A stretch of DNA of 64,000 nucleotides from CAVZVW01 sp963778845 (GCA_963778845.1 CAVZVW010000004.1:248001-312000), one strand, 5' to 3'; numbered from the stretch's first letter, positions 30,232-40,267 are shown. Numbers and translations are program-made. The notes: generated by a model not told the origin, from the sequence alone.

Positions 30232-30655
30232 ACGTGCGCTCGCCCACCGCCCAGGTGTAGCCGTCGGGGTCGACCACGACCGTTTCGCGCCATCCGTGCG
30301 GCTTGACCATCGGCGGGGACTGCACTCGCCCCCCTCGCGCCTTGACGGCCGCGGCCACGACGTCCGGACTCATGCCCAGGAGCCGCAGCTCCGCGCCGAC
30401 GCCGCGGTGGGCGCCGTCCTTGAGCTCTCGGTACCAGGGGTGCGCCGAGTAGGTGTGGTCCGCGTGGAGCATGAGGGGGACGCCGAGCAGCTCGAGCGCT
30501 GCGAAGTCGGCGTCGGCATGGACGACGACGGCGGCGAGCACGGCCTGGTACCAGTCGGCCGAGGCCTGAGGGTCCCTGACAAGGAGGTTGGCGCAGAAGG
30601 TCGGCAGAGCGCGGCCGTACTCCACGGCCGACGCCGGCTTGTTCGAGGAGGGCAC
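30230..30655 (-). CDS. VOC (glyoxalase/bleomycin-resistance fold) family protein
   Basis: This 141-residue protein resembles the VOC fold, which includes glyoxalases, dioxygenases and drug-binding proteins. Visible elements are the first beta-alpha unit (FCANLLVRDPQASADWYQAV) and the terminal VVDPDGYTWAVGE strand with the usual glutamate. The substrate is unknown. GTG 30655 is preceded by TACCGT six bases upstream, so it may be leaderless; a longer frame up to 30733 lacks support. Confidence 0.8.
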   Translation of the reverse strand: MPSSNKPASAVEYGRALPTFCANLLVRDPQASADWYQAVLAAVVVHADADFAALELLGVPLMLHADHTYSAHPWYRELKDGAHRGVGAELRLLGMSPDVVAAAVKARGGRVQSPPMVKPHGWRETVVVDPDGYTWAVGERT

Positions 30656-30661
30656 GCGGTG

Positions 30662-30667
30662 ACGGTA
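30662..30667 (-). promoter_or_regulatory. Putative -10 box of the VOC gene, leaderless
   Basis: On the minus strand TACCGT lies six bases before GTG 30655. Confidence 0.4.
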
Positions 30668-30777
30668 CGCCGACCCCCGCCGGTTCGCGATCTCCGGTCG
30701 GCTCGGCGGTGGCGGCGGTGGGCGCGGTATCACCTCGGCCCCCCCTGAAGGCCACGGAGCCTCGCGCGCCTGCGTGC

Positions 30778-30783
30778 TAGCCT
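30778..30783 (+). promoter_or_regulatory. Putative -10 box of tRNA-Leu
   Basis: TAGCCT lies twelve bases before the mature tRNA 5' end. Confidence 0.4.
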
Positions 30784-30794
30784 CTTGGTCGCTC

Positions 30795-30878
30795 GCGCGA
30801 GTGGCGGAATAGGCAGACGCGCACGGTTCAGGTCCGTGTGCCCGAAAGGGCGTGGGGGTTCAACTCCCCCCTCGCGCA
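30795..30878 (+). tRNA. tRNA-Leu (CAG anticodon)
   Basis: The acceptor GCGCGAG 30795-30801 pairs with CTCGCGC 30871-30877. The anticodon stem CACGG/CCGTG encloses TTCAGGT with CAG, and the long variable arm typical of class II tRNA is present (TGCCCGAAAGGGCG). CCA is not encoded. A tRNA-Leu near fhaA is conserved in actinobacteria. Confidence 0.97.
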
Positions 30879-30893
30879 CGTTCAGGAGACACG

Positions 30894-30920
30894 ACGCCGC
30901 AGGTCACCGACCTGCGGCGT
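30894..30920 (+). terminator. Terminator of tRNA-Leu
   Basis: ACGCCGCAGGTC (30894-30905) and GACCTGCGGCGT (30909-30920) form a perfect 12-bp stem with a three-base loop, directly after the tRNA. Confidence 0.85.
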
Positions 30921-31002
30921 TCGTGATTCCGCACGGCCGCGCCCTCGATGTGTGTCGCCGCTGCCACCGGACCCCTGCCCGGGGGAGGTGCTTGTTGCGG
31001 CG

Positions 31003-31133
31003 TGCTTTGCTTTGCACGCGGTGACGCAACACCCAGGGTGAACGTGGCACTGCAGGGTCGGGTCGGGGTCCTGTCCCGCCCGGCGCGGGGAGCCGTGCGC
31101 GTCATGTTGCGTATGCGCGTGCATGGCAAAGCA
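31003..31133. repeat. Imperfect 30-bp inverted repeat
   Basis: The arm at 31003-31032 and the reverse complement of 31104-31133 match at 24 of 30 positions, for example TGCTTTGCTTTGCACGCG against CGCGTGCATGGCAAAGCA. The arms are 71 bases apart. The region 30921-31287 otherwise holds no gene that I can support; frames there have unnatural composition. Confidence 0.6.
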
Positions 31134-31287
31134 TCGCGAAACGAGGCCCACGTGGCGCGGGCGCGGGGAGCCGGATACGGGGCACGGCCAGTCGCCACAC
31201 GACGCCTGTTGAGCGGGCACTGCGGGGGCAGCGTGCGGAGGGTGCATCCGCCGGGGGCGCACCAGCGCGGCACTAAGGTGTGCGGTC

Positions 31288-32099
<812 letters not shown>

Positions 32100-32109
<10 letters not shown>

Positions 32110-32348
32110 CGGGGTCGCCGGGCGCGTCGGGGGGGTTTGTCAGCCGGAGGCGGGTGCGCGTCGCCGTGCACGATGTGGGCGTCGGGCCCAGGGAAGACCA
32201 CCGCCGTGTGGCCGGGGTCGTCGGACCACTCCACCACCCACGGTGGCGTGCCGTCGGGGTGCCGCAGCTCGACCACCTTCCCGTCGCGTGCGGCACGGTC
32301 CACCTTGTTCGAGGCGACGACGATCCGGTCGCCCACGACTGCCTTCAT
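32100..32348 (-). CDS. DUF1918 domain protein
   Basis: This 82-residue protein begins MKAVVGDRIVVASNKVDRAA and contains PPWVVEWSDDPGHTAVVFPG, matching the DUF1918 family of small actinobacterial proteins with an SH3-like fold. The function is unknown. ATG 32348 follows GGGAGGGG. The 3' end overlaps the convergent M23 gene by ten bases. Confidence 0.88.
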
Positions 32349-32433
32349 GGCCCCTCCCGGTTCTGCGACACCTGCGCCACCATCAGACACCCATAGGGCC
32401 CGGCGTCGGAAGGCCGGCGCGGCGCGGCTGCCC

Positions 32434-33804
32434 TCAACGCAGCGTGTCCAGCACCCCGATCACCTCGTACGGGTCGGTGGCCGGGTTCACGAAGGCCAGC
32501 CGAAGCACTGTTCGGCCCCGCCACCGGGTCGGTACGCAGAGCATCACGCCGGCGCGCGCCAGGTCTTGCGACCACGCCGCGTACGCGGCGTCGTCCCAGC
32601 CCGGCCGCTCGAAGAGGAGCACGGAGAGCTCGGGCTGGGTCACCAGCCGCAGGTGGTCGCAGGCCGTGATCGCTGCAGAGACGGTCCGCGTGATCCACAG
32701 GGTGTGCTCGACGGCCGCTCGGTAGCGGTCGGTGCCGTGGCTGGCGAGGCTGAACCAGAAGGGCAGCCCTCGCGGTCGACGGGAGAGATGGACGGCGAGG
32801 TCGGCCGGGTTCGGCTGGTCGCGATCCACGAGGTCGAGATACCCGGCGGTCTGGGCGTGTGCAGCACGAGCCTGGGAGGGGTCGCGATAGAGCAGCGCGC
32901 AGCAGTCGTAGGCGGCGAACAACCACTTGTGCGGGTCGACGATGAAGCTGTCGGCCCGCTCGATCCCGTCGAACAGGTGCCGCACGCTCGGTGCGGCAAG
33001 AGCGGCACCGCCGTAGGCGCCGTCCACATGCAGCCATGCACCGTGCTCGGCACAGGCGTCGGCGACGTCCTCGAGGTCGTCGACGAGGCCGGCGTTCGTC
33101 GTCCCGGCGGAGGCGACCACCGCGAACACGTCGTCCGTCCGGGCCAGCACCGCTCGCAGCGCCGCCCCGGTGAGGTGCCCGCGGTCGTCCTCAGGCACGT
33201 CGACGACCTCGACGTCCAGCACCCGTGCGGCCGAACGGATCGAGGAGTGGGCGTCGGCGGTGCAGGCGAGGCGCCACCCACCGGCCGGCCGTGAGCCGCG
33301 GCGGCGCAGCGCGGTGTGCCTCGCGGCGACGAGGGCCGACAGGTTGCCGATCGTGCCGCCTGCGACGAAGCACCCGCCGGCTTCCTGCGGCCAGCCGAGC
33401 AGGTCGGCGATCCAGCGCAGCGCCTCGTTCTCGGCGAAGATCGCTCCTGCCCCGGCCTCCCAGTACCCGGCGAAGATGTTCGCCGCACTCGTGGCGAGGT
33501 CGAAGGCCACGGCCGTTCGGGTCGGTGCGCTGGGGACGTAGGCGAGGTTCATGGGGTCGTCCTGGGCGCGGGTCGCCGGCACGAGCACCTCGTCGAACAC
33601 CTGCAGGGTCCGCGAACCCCCGAGGCCCTCGGCTGTGATGGTGGCACCGGCGGCGGCGCGAAGCTGCGAGGCCGACCGAGCCGTCGTCTTGGGGTCGCCG
33701 GGGTGCACGGCTCGCCGTGTCGCCCAGTCCAGCACCGCCTCCACGGTCGGTGCCTCGTCGCCCCAGGCATGCGTACGCGTGATCTGCGGAATGGCGATCT
33801 GCAT
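32434..33804 (-). CDS. Pyridoxal-phosphate-dependent decarboxylase (group II)
   Basis: The 456-residue protein is of the group II amino acid decarboxylase family (aromatic-amino-acid, glutamate and diaminobutyrate decarboxylases). The PLP lysine lies in VDPHKWLFAAYDCC, the preceding HVDGAYGGAALAAP carries the conserved aspartate, and GGTIGNLSALVAAR is the cofactor phosphate region. The substrate amino acid cannot be fixed from sequence. ATG 33804 gives MQIAIPQITRTH; an upstream in-frame start at 33855 is less likely. It diverges from the amidohydrolase across 122 bases that include the palindrome GTGATCAC at 33846-33853. It is the first gene of a probable biosynthetic cluster. Confidence 0.88.
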   Translation of the reverse strand: MQIAIPQITRTHAWGDEAPTVEAVLDWATRRAVHPGDPKTTARSASQLRAAAGATITAEGLGGSRTLQVFDEVLVPATRAQDDPMNLAYVPSAPTRTAVAFDLATSAANIFAGYWEAGAGAIFAENEALRWIADLLGWPQEAGGCFVAGGTIGNLSALVAARHTALRRRGSRPAGGWRLACTADAHSSIRSAARVLDVEVVDVPEDDRGHLTGAALRAVLARTDDVFAVVASAGTTNAGLVDDLEDVADACAEHGAWLHVDGAYGGAALAAPSVRHLFDGIERADSFIVDPHKWLFAAYDCCALLYRDPSQARAAHAQTAGYLDLVDRDQPNPADLAVHLSRRPRGLPFWFSLASHGTDRYRAAVEHTLWITRTVSAAITACDHLRLVTQPELSVLLFERPGWDDAAYAAWSQDLARAGVMLCVPTRWRGRTVLRLAFVNPATDPYEVIGVLDTLR

Positions 33805-33914
33805 GGTCGACTGTGGGCATACTCGCGCAACATGTGCAATCGCGATGGTGATCACTGGGCAATCTGCCTAGAGACGGACGCGGACGGCCGGACGCAGGCG
33901 GGCACGGTGACCAG

Positions 33915-33920
33915 TAGCGT
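33915..33920 (+). promoter_or_regulatory. Putative -10 box of the amidohydrolase gene, leaderless
   Basis: TAGCGT lies six bases before GTG 33927; no ribosome binding site is seen. Confidence 0.5.
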
Positions 33921-33926
33921 GCAGCT

Positions 33927-35135
33927 GTGGACGTGATCTCTGGAGTGCGGCTGGTGGACGGCCGCGTCGTCGATGTCCTGCTCGAGGGCCAGCGCATCGC
34001 CGAGGTGAGCGACGTCTCGCCGACGAGCGCGATCGGCCTGCTGCTGCCGGCGTTCATCGACACGCACGTGCACCTGGACAAGGTGCTCATCCGTGACCAG
34101 CTTGCCGAGCACGACGGCACCCTTGCAGGCGCGATCGCCGCCACCCAGGCGGCCAAGGGCGCCTACACGGTGGAGGATGTGCGTCGCAGAGCCCGAGCCG
34201 TGATCGAGTCCAGCGTGCTGACGGGCACGACACGGCTGCGCAGCCATGTGGACGTCGACACCATCGGCGGGCTCACCCCGCTTCGCGGGGTTCTCGCAGC
34301 GGCTACGGACTGCGCGGACATCGCCGACGTGCAGGTGGTCGCCTTCCCGCAGGAGGGGGTCCTCCGAGACCCCGGCGCGGCCGGCCTGATGCGCGAGGCC
34401 ATGCGGGAGGGGGCCCACGTCGTCGGCGGCATGCCGCACTGGGAGGCGACTGCCGACGAGCAGCGCGAGCATGTGCGCATCTGCTTCGACATCGCTGCGG
34501 AGTTCGACGCCGATGTCGACATGCATGTGGACGAGACCGACGACGGAGCGGTCCGCACCCTCGCCATGGTGGTCGAGGAGACCCGGCTGCGGGGTTGGGG
34601 CGGCCGGGTGGTCGCGGGTCATGTCTGCGCGCTGTCGGCCGCCGACGAGGGGTACGCCCGCGAGGTGGTCGCGGCGTGCCGTGACGTCGGTGTCGGCATC
34701 GTGAGCAACCCCGTCACCAACCTCGTGCTCCAGGGTCGCGGCGACCGGGGCTTGGTGCGGCGCGGGACGACGCGGGTGCGGGAGCTGCTCGCCGCCGGGG
34801 TGGACGTGGCGTTCGGCCAGGACTGCGTGGCCGACGCGTTCTACCCGTTCGGCCGCGGCGACATGCTCGAGGTGGCGCTCGTGAGCGCGCACGCGGCGCA
34901 CCTGACGACTCGCGACGAGCTGCAGACGACACTGGACGCCGTCACCGCCGCACCGGCGCGGATGTGGCGGCTCGGCGACGACTACGGCGTCAACCCGGGT
35001 GCGACGGCCGACCTGCAGCTGTACGCGGCCCAGAGCTGGGACGCCGCCCTGCGTGCGCAGGAGCCGCCGATGGCCGTATGGAGGCAGGGCCGGGTCGTCG
35101 CCCGCACGACTGTGGCCCGCCAGCTACGCCCGTGA
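33927..35135 (+). CDS. Amidohydrolase, cytosine-deaminase-like
   Basis: This 402-residue metal-dependent hydrolase resembles cytosine deaminase and isopropylammelide hydrolase. Metal and catalytic residues are visible: HVHLDK after FIDT near residue 48, HVDVD near residue 108, HVDETDD near residue 203, GHVCALS near residue 232 and the aspartate in FGQDCVADAF near residue 300. Enzymes of this group deaminate heterocycles or hydrolyse cyclic amides; the actual substrate is unknown. Its stop overlaps the GTG start of the aminotransferase, so the two are coupled and probably act in one pathway. Confidence 0.85.
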   Translation: MDVISGVRLVDGRVVDVLLEGQRIAEVSDVSPTSAIGLLLPAFIDTHVHLDKVLIRDQLAEHDGTLAGAIAATQAAKGAYTVEDVRRRARAVIESSVLTGTTRLRSHVDVDTIGGLTPLRGVLAAATDCADIADVQVVAFPQEGVLRDPGAAGLMREAMREGAHVVGGMPHWEATADEQREHVRICFDIAAEFDADVDMHVDETDDGAVRTLAMVVEETRLRGWGGRVVAGHVCALSAADEGYAREVVAACRDVGVGIVSNPVTNLVLQGRGDRGLVRRGTTRVRELLAAGVDVAFGQDCVADAFYPFGRGDMLEVALVSAHAAHLTTRDELQTTLDAVTAAPARMWRLGDDYGVNPGATADLQLYAAQSWDAALRAQEPPMAVWRQGRVVARTTVARQLRP

Positions 35136-36259
35136 CACTGCCCGACTTCGCACTCGAGGTCTTCTTCTCCCAGTGGGAGTTCAAGGCCCGCCATCACCTG
35201 GCCGCCTCCGATGCCCAGACCATGTCGATGCGCGACCTGCTCGCCCTTGCCGAGCCGGACGACCTGCGCGAGTGGGAGTCCCTCGACCTCGGCTACCGCG
35301 AGACCTACGGCTCCCCGCGGCTGCGGGAGGCCGTCGCCGAGACCTACGACGGGCTCGACGCCTCGGACGTGCTCGCCTTCGTCGGCGCCCAAGAGGCGCT
35401 GGCCTGCATCGTCCGTGCCGTGATGCAGCCCGGGGACCACGCGGTGGTCGTGCTGCCGAACTACCAGTCCCCCGAGGCGATCGCCTCGACGCTGGGGGAC
35501 GTGAGCGCCGTCCTGCTCGACACCGACGACGGCTGGACGCTGGACGTCGACGAGGTGGCCGCGGCGATCCGGCCCACCACCAGGCTCGTCGCCGTCAACT
35601 TCCCGAACAACCCCACCGGCGCGGTGGCCGATCGCGAGACGTTCGAGCGCCTCGTGCGCCTGTGCGACGAGCGCGGCGTGCGCCTGCTCAGCGACGAGGT
35701 GTACCGGGGGGTCGAGCAGGACGCCGCGCGCACCTTGCCGCAGGCTGCGGACCTCTCCCCGACCGCTGTCAGCGTCAACGTGCTGTCCAAGGCGTACGGG
35801 TTGCCGGGCCTGCGCCTGGGGTGGGTCGCCTGCCGCGACCATGCGCTCCTGCAACGCCTCGAGCGTCTCAAGCACTACAGCTCCATATGCAACCCCGGCC
35901 CCTCCGAGGTGCTCGGCCGCATCGCCCTGCGGGCCCGAACCACGATCCTCGGCCGCACTCGCGACCTCATCGCAGCGAACCTCCCCCACTTCGACGCGTT
36001 CTTCGCCGCCCACCCGGACCTGTTCGCCTGGTCGCGCCCGGACGGCGGCTGCGTCGCCTGGCCGGCCTACCTGGGCCCGGACGGCGCCGAGGCCTTCTGT
36101 GCGCGTGTGCTCGACCGCGCCGGCGTCCTTCTGCTGCCCCCGAGTGTCTACGCGAGCCCGCTCGCGCCCGTGCCGGGCGACCGCTTCCGGGTCGGGGTCG
36201 GGCGCCGCGACCCCGAGCCCGCGTTGACCGCGTTGGACGGCGCTCTGCACGGCGCGTGA
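35132..36259 (+). CDS. PLP-dependent aminotransferase, capreomycidine-synthase-like
   Basis: This 375-residue fold type I enzyme has NFPNNPTGAVADRETFE, the PLP lysine in LSKAYGLPGLRLGWVAC and a C-terminal arginine in RVGVGRRDPEP. The pattern WESLDLGYRETYGSPRLREA and the AQEALACIVRAVMQPGDH block resemble the group that includes VioD/capreomycidine synthase and MppQ, enzymes acting on arginine-derived intermediates in peptide antibiotics. That comparison is from memory and only suggests a subfamily. GTG 35132 overlaps the hydrolase stop (GTGA). Confidence 0.85.
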   Translation: MTLPDFALEVFFSQWEFKARHHLAASDAQTMSMRDLLALAEPDDLREWESLDLGYRETYGSPRLREAVAETYDGLDASDVLAFVGAQEALACIVRAVMQPGDHAVVVLPNYQSPEAIASTLGDVSAVLLDTDDGWTLDVDEVAAAIRPTTRLVAVNFPNNPTGAVADRETFERLVRLCDERGVRLLSDEVYRGVEQDAARTLPQAADLSPTAVSVNVLSKAYGLPGLRLGWVACRDHALLQRLERLKHYSSICNPGPSEVLGRIALRARTTILGRTRDLIAANLPHFDAFFAAHPDLFAWSRPDGGCVAWPAYLGPDGAEAFCARVLDRAGVLLLPPSVYASPLAPVPGDRFRVGVGRRDPEPALTALDGALHGA

Positions 36260-36280
36260 CCGGCCTCGACGCAGCCGCCG

Positions 36281-37261
36281 TCACCCCGCGGGCTGATCTG
36301 CCTCCCACCAGGACGCGGCGACCAGCTCCGCGACCGTGACCTCGGCGAGCAGGCGGACGTCGTCCTCGTCGTCGTGCAGGTAGCGCACAGGCTCCCCGGC
36401 ACCCTCGACCGGCGCGCCCACGGGGACGACGGTGCTGCCGCGCAGGACCAGCCATCGCATGGCCTGGTCGTCCCAGCGGCTTCCGGGCAGCAGAAGGGCC
36501 CGGTAGTCCAGCGTCTTGGCCAGGTAGACGTCCACGTGGGCCCACTCGGCGGTCTCGCTGGCGCTCGCCGGGCGGCGCGGACCCTCGCGCACCATGAGCG
36601 CCGACTGCTGGGCCGAGGCCATGCGCCGGGCCGGTGCGAGAACGTGCACCCCGTCCTCGCAGTCCATGGCCGCTGCCACGCGGGGCAGCCACTGCGGCCG
36701 GCGGTCGAGCAGGTCGCCGGTGGCCTCCGAGGCGCGCATGACCACCCCTGCCAGCTCCCCGCGACCACCGACCGAGCCCGCCAGCCGGTCGGCCAGCGCG
36801 AGCAGCAGCACGAGTGTGTGCCGGTACGTGCGGCAGGCCACACCGCCGCGCTCGGGCCCGGCGCCCAGCTCCACGGTCGCGCCGACCAGGCCCGCCAGCT
36901 GCGAGCCGGGGTTCTCGGTGAGCGCCACCAGGCGACCCGTCCGCTCGTAGCGTGACGCGGCGTCCAACGTCTCCGCGCTCGACCCGCCCGCGGAGACGGC
37001 GACGACCAGAGTGCCCGCGTCGGGGGGCCACGACGCCTCGACAGCGGCCGTCTCTGCCAGCGCCACCAGCCCGCGGGCACGCAGCCGGCGCGCCACGACC
37101 TCGGCGCCGTAGAGGGACGAGCCGATGCCGAGCAGCAGCACACGCTGGACGCCGCGCAGATCCACGTGCGACCACGGGTCCGCACGGTCCAGATGCTCGG
37201 CCAGGGCGGCCAACCGGGCGGGCGCGGCCTCGACATCGGCACGGAACAGGGCGGGGTCCAC
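36281..37261 (-). CDS. SIS domain sugar isomerase, GlmS-like
   Basis: The product, about 326 residues, carries two SIS domains as in the isomerase half of glucosamine-6-phosphate synthase. The first has LLLGIGSSLYGAEVVARRL and VAVSAGGSSAETLDAA, the sugar-phosphate binding loops. There is no glutaminase domain, so it would interconvert or deaminate sugar phosphates rather than make glucosamine from glutamine. GTG 37261 is the likely start; GTG 37336 would overlap the kinase gene by 55 bases. It is directly downstream of the glucosamine-kinase-like gene, and the two probably act in sequence. Confidence 0.82.
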   Translation of the reverse strand: MDPALFRADVEAAPARLAALAEHLDRADPWSHVDLRGVQRVLLLGIGSSLYGAEVVARRLRARGLVALAETAAVEASWPPDAGTLVVAVSAGGSSAETLDAASRYERTGRLVALTENPGSQLAGLVGATVELGAGPERGGVACRTYRHTLVLLLALADRLAGSVGGRGELAGVVMRASEATGDLLDRRPQWLPRVAAAMDCEDGVHVLAPARRMASAQQSALMVREGPRRPASASETAEWAHVDVYLAKTLDYRALLLPGSRWDDQAMRWLVLRGSTVVPVGAPVEGAGEPVRYLHDDEDDVRLLAEVTVAELVAASWWEADQPAG

Positions 37262-37281
37262 GGCAGGCAGGATCTCGCAGG

Positions 37282-38670
37282 TCAGTCGCCCGCGGCGTAC
37301 AGGCCCCGCACGCGGCCGAGCGTGGCGTAGAGCCACACCGGCAGGAAGTGGGCGGCGTACAGCACCTCGCGGCAGACCTGGTCGGCCTCGAACGCGGGCA
37401 GCACCCGCTCGTCGAGCAGCCTCGCCTGCCCGGCGGCGGCCAGCCTGGTGCGGTAGGCCGTCAGCAGGCGGGCGCGGGCGTCGGCGCTCCAGGCGTCGAC
37501 CTCCGCCGTCCTCGTGAAGCCCGACCGCCTGTCCACGATGCGCCCGATCTGGTCAAGGCTGCACAGCAGGTGGGCCAGGTCGCGGGCGGCCGGCTGCACC
37601 GCCGGGTCCTCGGCAGTGCCGGTCACGGGCCCCACCACGGGGTTCCCGTCGAAGTCGACGACGGCCAAACCCCCCGACCAACGCAGGATCTGACCCGCGT
37701 GCAGGTCACCGTGCACCCGCTGCACCAGCACCGTCGCGCCGGTGTCGGCCAGGTCCGCCAGCGTGTCGATCGCCGCCTCGAGCCGGGGCCTGTGGGCCAG
37801 CAGCGTCGACGCCGCCTCGGGGGATCCCTCGACATCGGCGGCAGCGGTGCAGGCCTGGTCCAGGCGTTGTCGCGCTTCGGCATGCCACCGGCGCAGGACC
37901 TCCGTGTCGGCGAGGCGGACCGGCTCGGGCACCACGTCCGACGGGGTGGCCAGGCACAGGTGCAGGCCTGCGAGCAGGTGCGCCAGCCGCTCGGGCAGGT
38001 CCGCCACGAGGTCGACGACCCGGTCGGCGTCCTGGTCGCCGCGCGGCGCCGTCGTGTCCGGGTCAAGCCGCCGGGCCAGCACCTGCTCGACCACGTCGAC
38101 GCACCAGGTGTAGCCGTCGCGTGCGCCCGGGAGGTAGCCGCTGACCATCGCGCACGGCACCTCGACCCCGCCCGGCGTGCGCCAGAGGAGCACCCCATAG
38201 GTCGCGGGGACCCCCGCGTACCCCACTGCGGCCAGATGGGCCAGCGTCACAGGCGCCGGGTGCTCACCGTCGCGCAGCCTGTGCAGCCACTTGACGATCA
38301 CCCGCTCGCCCACCACGACGGAGGTGTTCGTCTGGTCGACGAGGATCGCGCGCTCGCCGAGTGCCTCGGGCGGGGTGGCGAGCCGGACGAGCCGGAACCC
38401 CTCGGCCGGCTGGTCGTCGGTGACCATGGCGCGCAGCCGGGCGACCAGCGCCTCGGCTGCGCCGTCGCCGGCCTCGGCCTGCCGCACGATCGCCGGGTCG
38501 TCGCCGGTGACGACCTCCAGACGGCAGCGCCACCCGGGCCGATCGGCGCTGATCTGCACTCGGGTGTGCGGCGTGAGGCACAGCTGCGCGAGCGTCCCCG
38601 GCTCCGCGGCACCGCCGGGGGCGGCGTCCACGCGAGGGTCCGTCGTGCCAGGAGTCATCGAGGGCCCCAT
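37282..38670 (-). CDS. Maltokinase-fold sugar kinase, probable glucosamine kinase
   Basis: The 462-residue protein has the maltokinase/aminoglycoside phosphotransferase fold. The catalytic loop is VQRVHGDLHAGQILRW and the metal-binding aspartate is in AVVDFDGNPVVG. The N-terminal cap has NTSVVVGERVIVKWLHRL. A maltokinase-like family of glucosamine kinases has been described in actinobacteria and proposed to feed glucosamine into secondary metabolism; the pairing with an SIS isomerase and a glycosyltransferase here supports that assignment over maltokinase, and no trehalose or glycogen genes are nearby. The specific substrate still rests on context. Confidence 0.78.
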   Translation of the reverse strand: MGPSMTPGTTDPRVDAAPGGAAEPGTLAQLCLTPHTRVQISADRPGWRCRLEVVTGDDPAIVRQAEAGDGAAEALVARLRAMVTDDQPAEGFRLVRLATPPEALGERAILVDQTNTSVVVGERVIVKWLHRLRDGEHPAPVTLAHLAAVGYAGVPATYGVLLWRTPGGVEVPCAMVSGYLPGARDGYTWCVDVVEQVLARRLDPDTTAPRGDQDADRVVDLVADLPERLAHLLAGLHLCLATPSDVVPEPVRLADTEVLRRWHAEARQRLDQACTAAADVEGSPEAASTLLAHRPRLEAAIDTLADLADTGATVLVQRVHGDLHAGQILRWSGGLAVVDFDGNPVVGPVTGTAEDPAVQPAARDLAHLLCSLDQIGRIVDRRSGFTRTAEVDAWSADARARLLTAYRTRLAAAGQARLLDERVLPAFEADQVCREVLYAAHFLPVWLYATLGRVRGLYAAGD

Positions 38671-38802
38671 CCGGCGGGCGACATCAGCCGGTTCACCCTA
38701 GTACCGCGACGCCCCGTGTGACGCGGTCACGGGCGCACGGCAGGATGACGCCGCGACCCCGACCACGCTCGAGGTTGACGCGGTGACGACCCAGGAGCTC
38801 AG

Positions 38803-40161
38803 ATGACTCAGCCCGCGGCGGCAGGCCGACCCTTCACCGCCCTCTTCATGCCCGAGAGCGCCTACGGGCCCACCAACAACTGCATCGGCATCGGCCACGT
38901 CCTGCGCACCCGGGGCCATCGCGTGGTCTTCGCCGCGGAGCGGTCGTGGGAGGGCAAGCTGAAGGCGCTGGGGTTCGAGGAGGACCTCGTGGACCTCAGC
39001 GCCCCGCCCGAGCCGGGGCCGGACGGCGCAGCGGCCGACCAGGACCCCGGGCAGTTCTGGAAGGACTTCGTCCGCGACACGGCTCCGGAGTTCCGCAAGC
39101 CCACGATCGAGCAGCTGGACACGTGGGTGAAGCCGGTCTGGAGCGAGCTCATCGCCGGTGCCAGGTACTGCCAGCCGCACCTGCGGGCCATCGTCGAGCG
39201 CACGCGGCCGGACGTGGTCGTCGAGGACAACGTGGTGGCCTTTCCCGCACTCCTGACGGCCGGGGTGCCCTACGTGCGGATCATGTCGTGCAACCCCCTC
39301 GAGGTGCGTGGCCCCGACGTCCCCCCCGTGTTCTCGGGCTACCCGGAGGCGGACCGGTCGGCGTGGGCGGCGTTCCGCGCCGAGTACGACCGCACCCACC
39401 GCCAGGTGTGGGAGGACTTCAACGCCTGGGTCGTCGAGCAGGGTGCGCCGGCGTTGCCGGACCTCGACTTCGTGCACACCAGCGACCACCTCAACCTCTA
39501 CGTGTACCCCGAGGTCGTCGACTACGCCCGTCCCACCGCGCCCTTGGGTGCCACGTGGCACCGCCTGGACTCCTCCGTGCGGGCAACCGAGAGCCCCGTC
39601 GAGCTGCCCGACCACATCGCGTCGCGCCCTGACGGCTGTGCGCTTGTCTACTTCAGCCTGGGCTCGCTCGGCTCCGCGGACGTCGAGCTCATGCGGCGGG
39701 TGATCGCCTGCCTTGCGGCGACCCCGCACCGCTACATCGTCAGCCTCGGCCCCCTCCACGACGAGATCGAGCTGCCGCCCACGATGTGGGGCGCGCAGTT
39801 CCTGCCCCAGACGACGTTGCTCCCACTCGTCGACCTCGTGATCACCCACGGCGGCAACAACACGACGACCGAGGCGCTGCACTTCGGCAAGCCGATGATC
39901 CTCTTGCCGCTCTTCTGGGACCAGTACGACAACGCGCAGCGTATGGACGAGACCGGTTTCGGCGTCCGGCTGGACACGTACCGGTTCACCGACGAGCAGA
40001 TGCACGCCGCGCTGGAGCGCCTCCTCGGCGACCGGTCGTTGCACGGCCGCATGGCGGCGGAGGGTGAGCGCATCCGAGCGCGAGAGGGCACCGCGAGGGC
40101 CGCCGACCTGATCGAGGCCGTGGTGCGGACGGCGCGAGGCGCAGGCCCGACGACGACGTGA
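38803..40161 (+). CDS. MGT/UGT-family glycosyltransferase
   Basis: This 452-residue GT-B enzyme is of the macrolide/UDP-glycosyltransferase type (GT1). The nucleotide-sugar motif is plain: THGGNNTTTEALHFGKPM followed by LPLFWDQYDNAQRM near residue 365. The N-terminal acceptor domain begins LFMPESAYGPTNNCIGIGHV. Such enzymes attach a sugar to a small molecule in the cytoplasm. ATG 38803 follows AGGAG. It diverges from the kinase gene and is followed by the GcvT-like gene 106 bases later. Confidence 0.88.
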   Translation: MTQPAAAGRPFTALFMPESAYGPTNNCIGIGHVLRTRGHRVVFAAERSWEGKLKALGFEEDLVDLSAPPEPGPDGAAADQDPGQFWKDFVRDTAPEFRKPTIEQLDTWVKPVWSELIAGARYCQPHLRAIVERTRPDVVVEDNVVAFPALLTAGVPYVRIMSCNPLEVRGPDVPPVFSGYPEADRSAWAAFRAEYDRTHRQVWEDFNAWVVEQGAPALPDLDFVHTSDHLNLYVYPEVVDYARPTAPLGATWHRLDSSVRATESPVELPDHIASRPDGCALVYFSLGSLGSADVELMRRVIACLAATPHRYIVSLGPLHDEIELPPTMWGAQFLPQTTLLPLVDLVITHGGNNTTTEALHFGKPMILLPLFWDQYDNAQRMDETGFGVRLDTYRFTDEQMHAALERLLGDRSLHGRMAAEGERIRAREGTARAADLIEAVVRTARGAGPTTT

Positions 40162-40267
40162 CCTGGCACGGCGGCCGGCGACGAGACGGCGGCTCCCCGG
40201 GGTTCCCGCTGTGCTCGGCGGCCCCTATGCTCTGCGCACCCCGATCCCCGCGCAGGAGGTCCCCACC

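Noticed and set aside
30879..31287. Riboswitch upstream of the M23 gene
   Set aside because: M23 genes can follow c-di-AMP riboswitches, but I see none of the expected conserved motifs.
38698..40044. Long minus-strand frame over the glycosyltransferase
   Set aside because: Antisense shadow in GC-rich DNA; the plus-strand product has full GT motifs.
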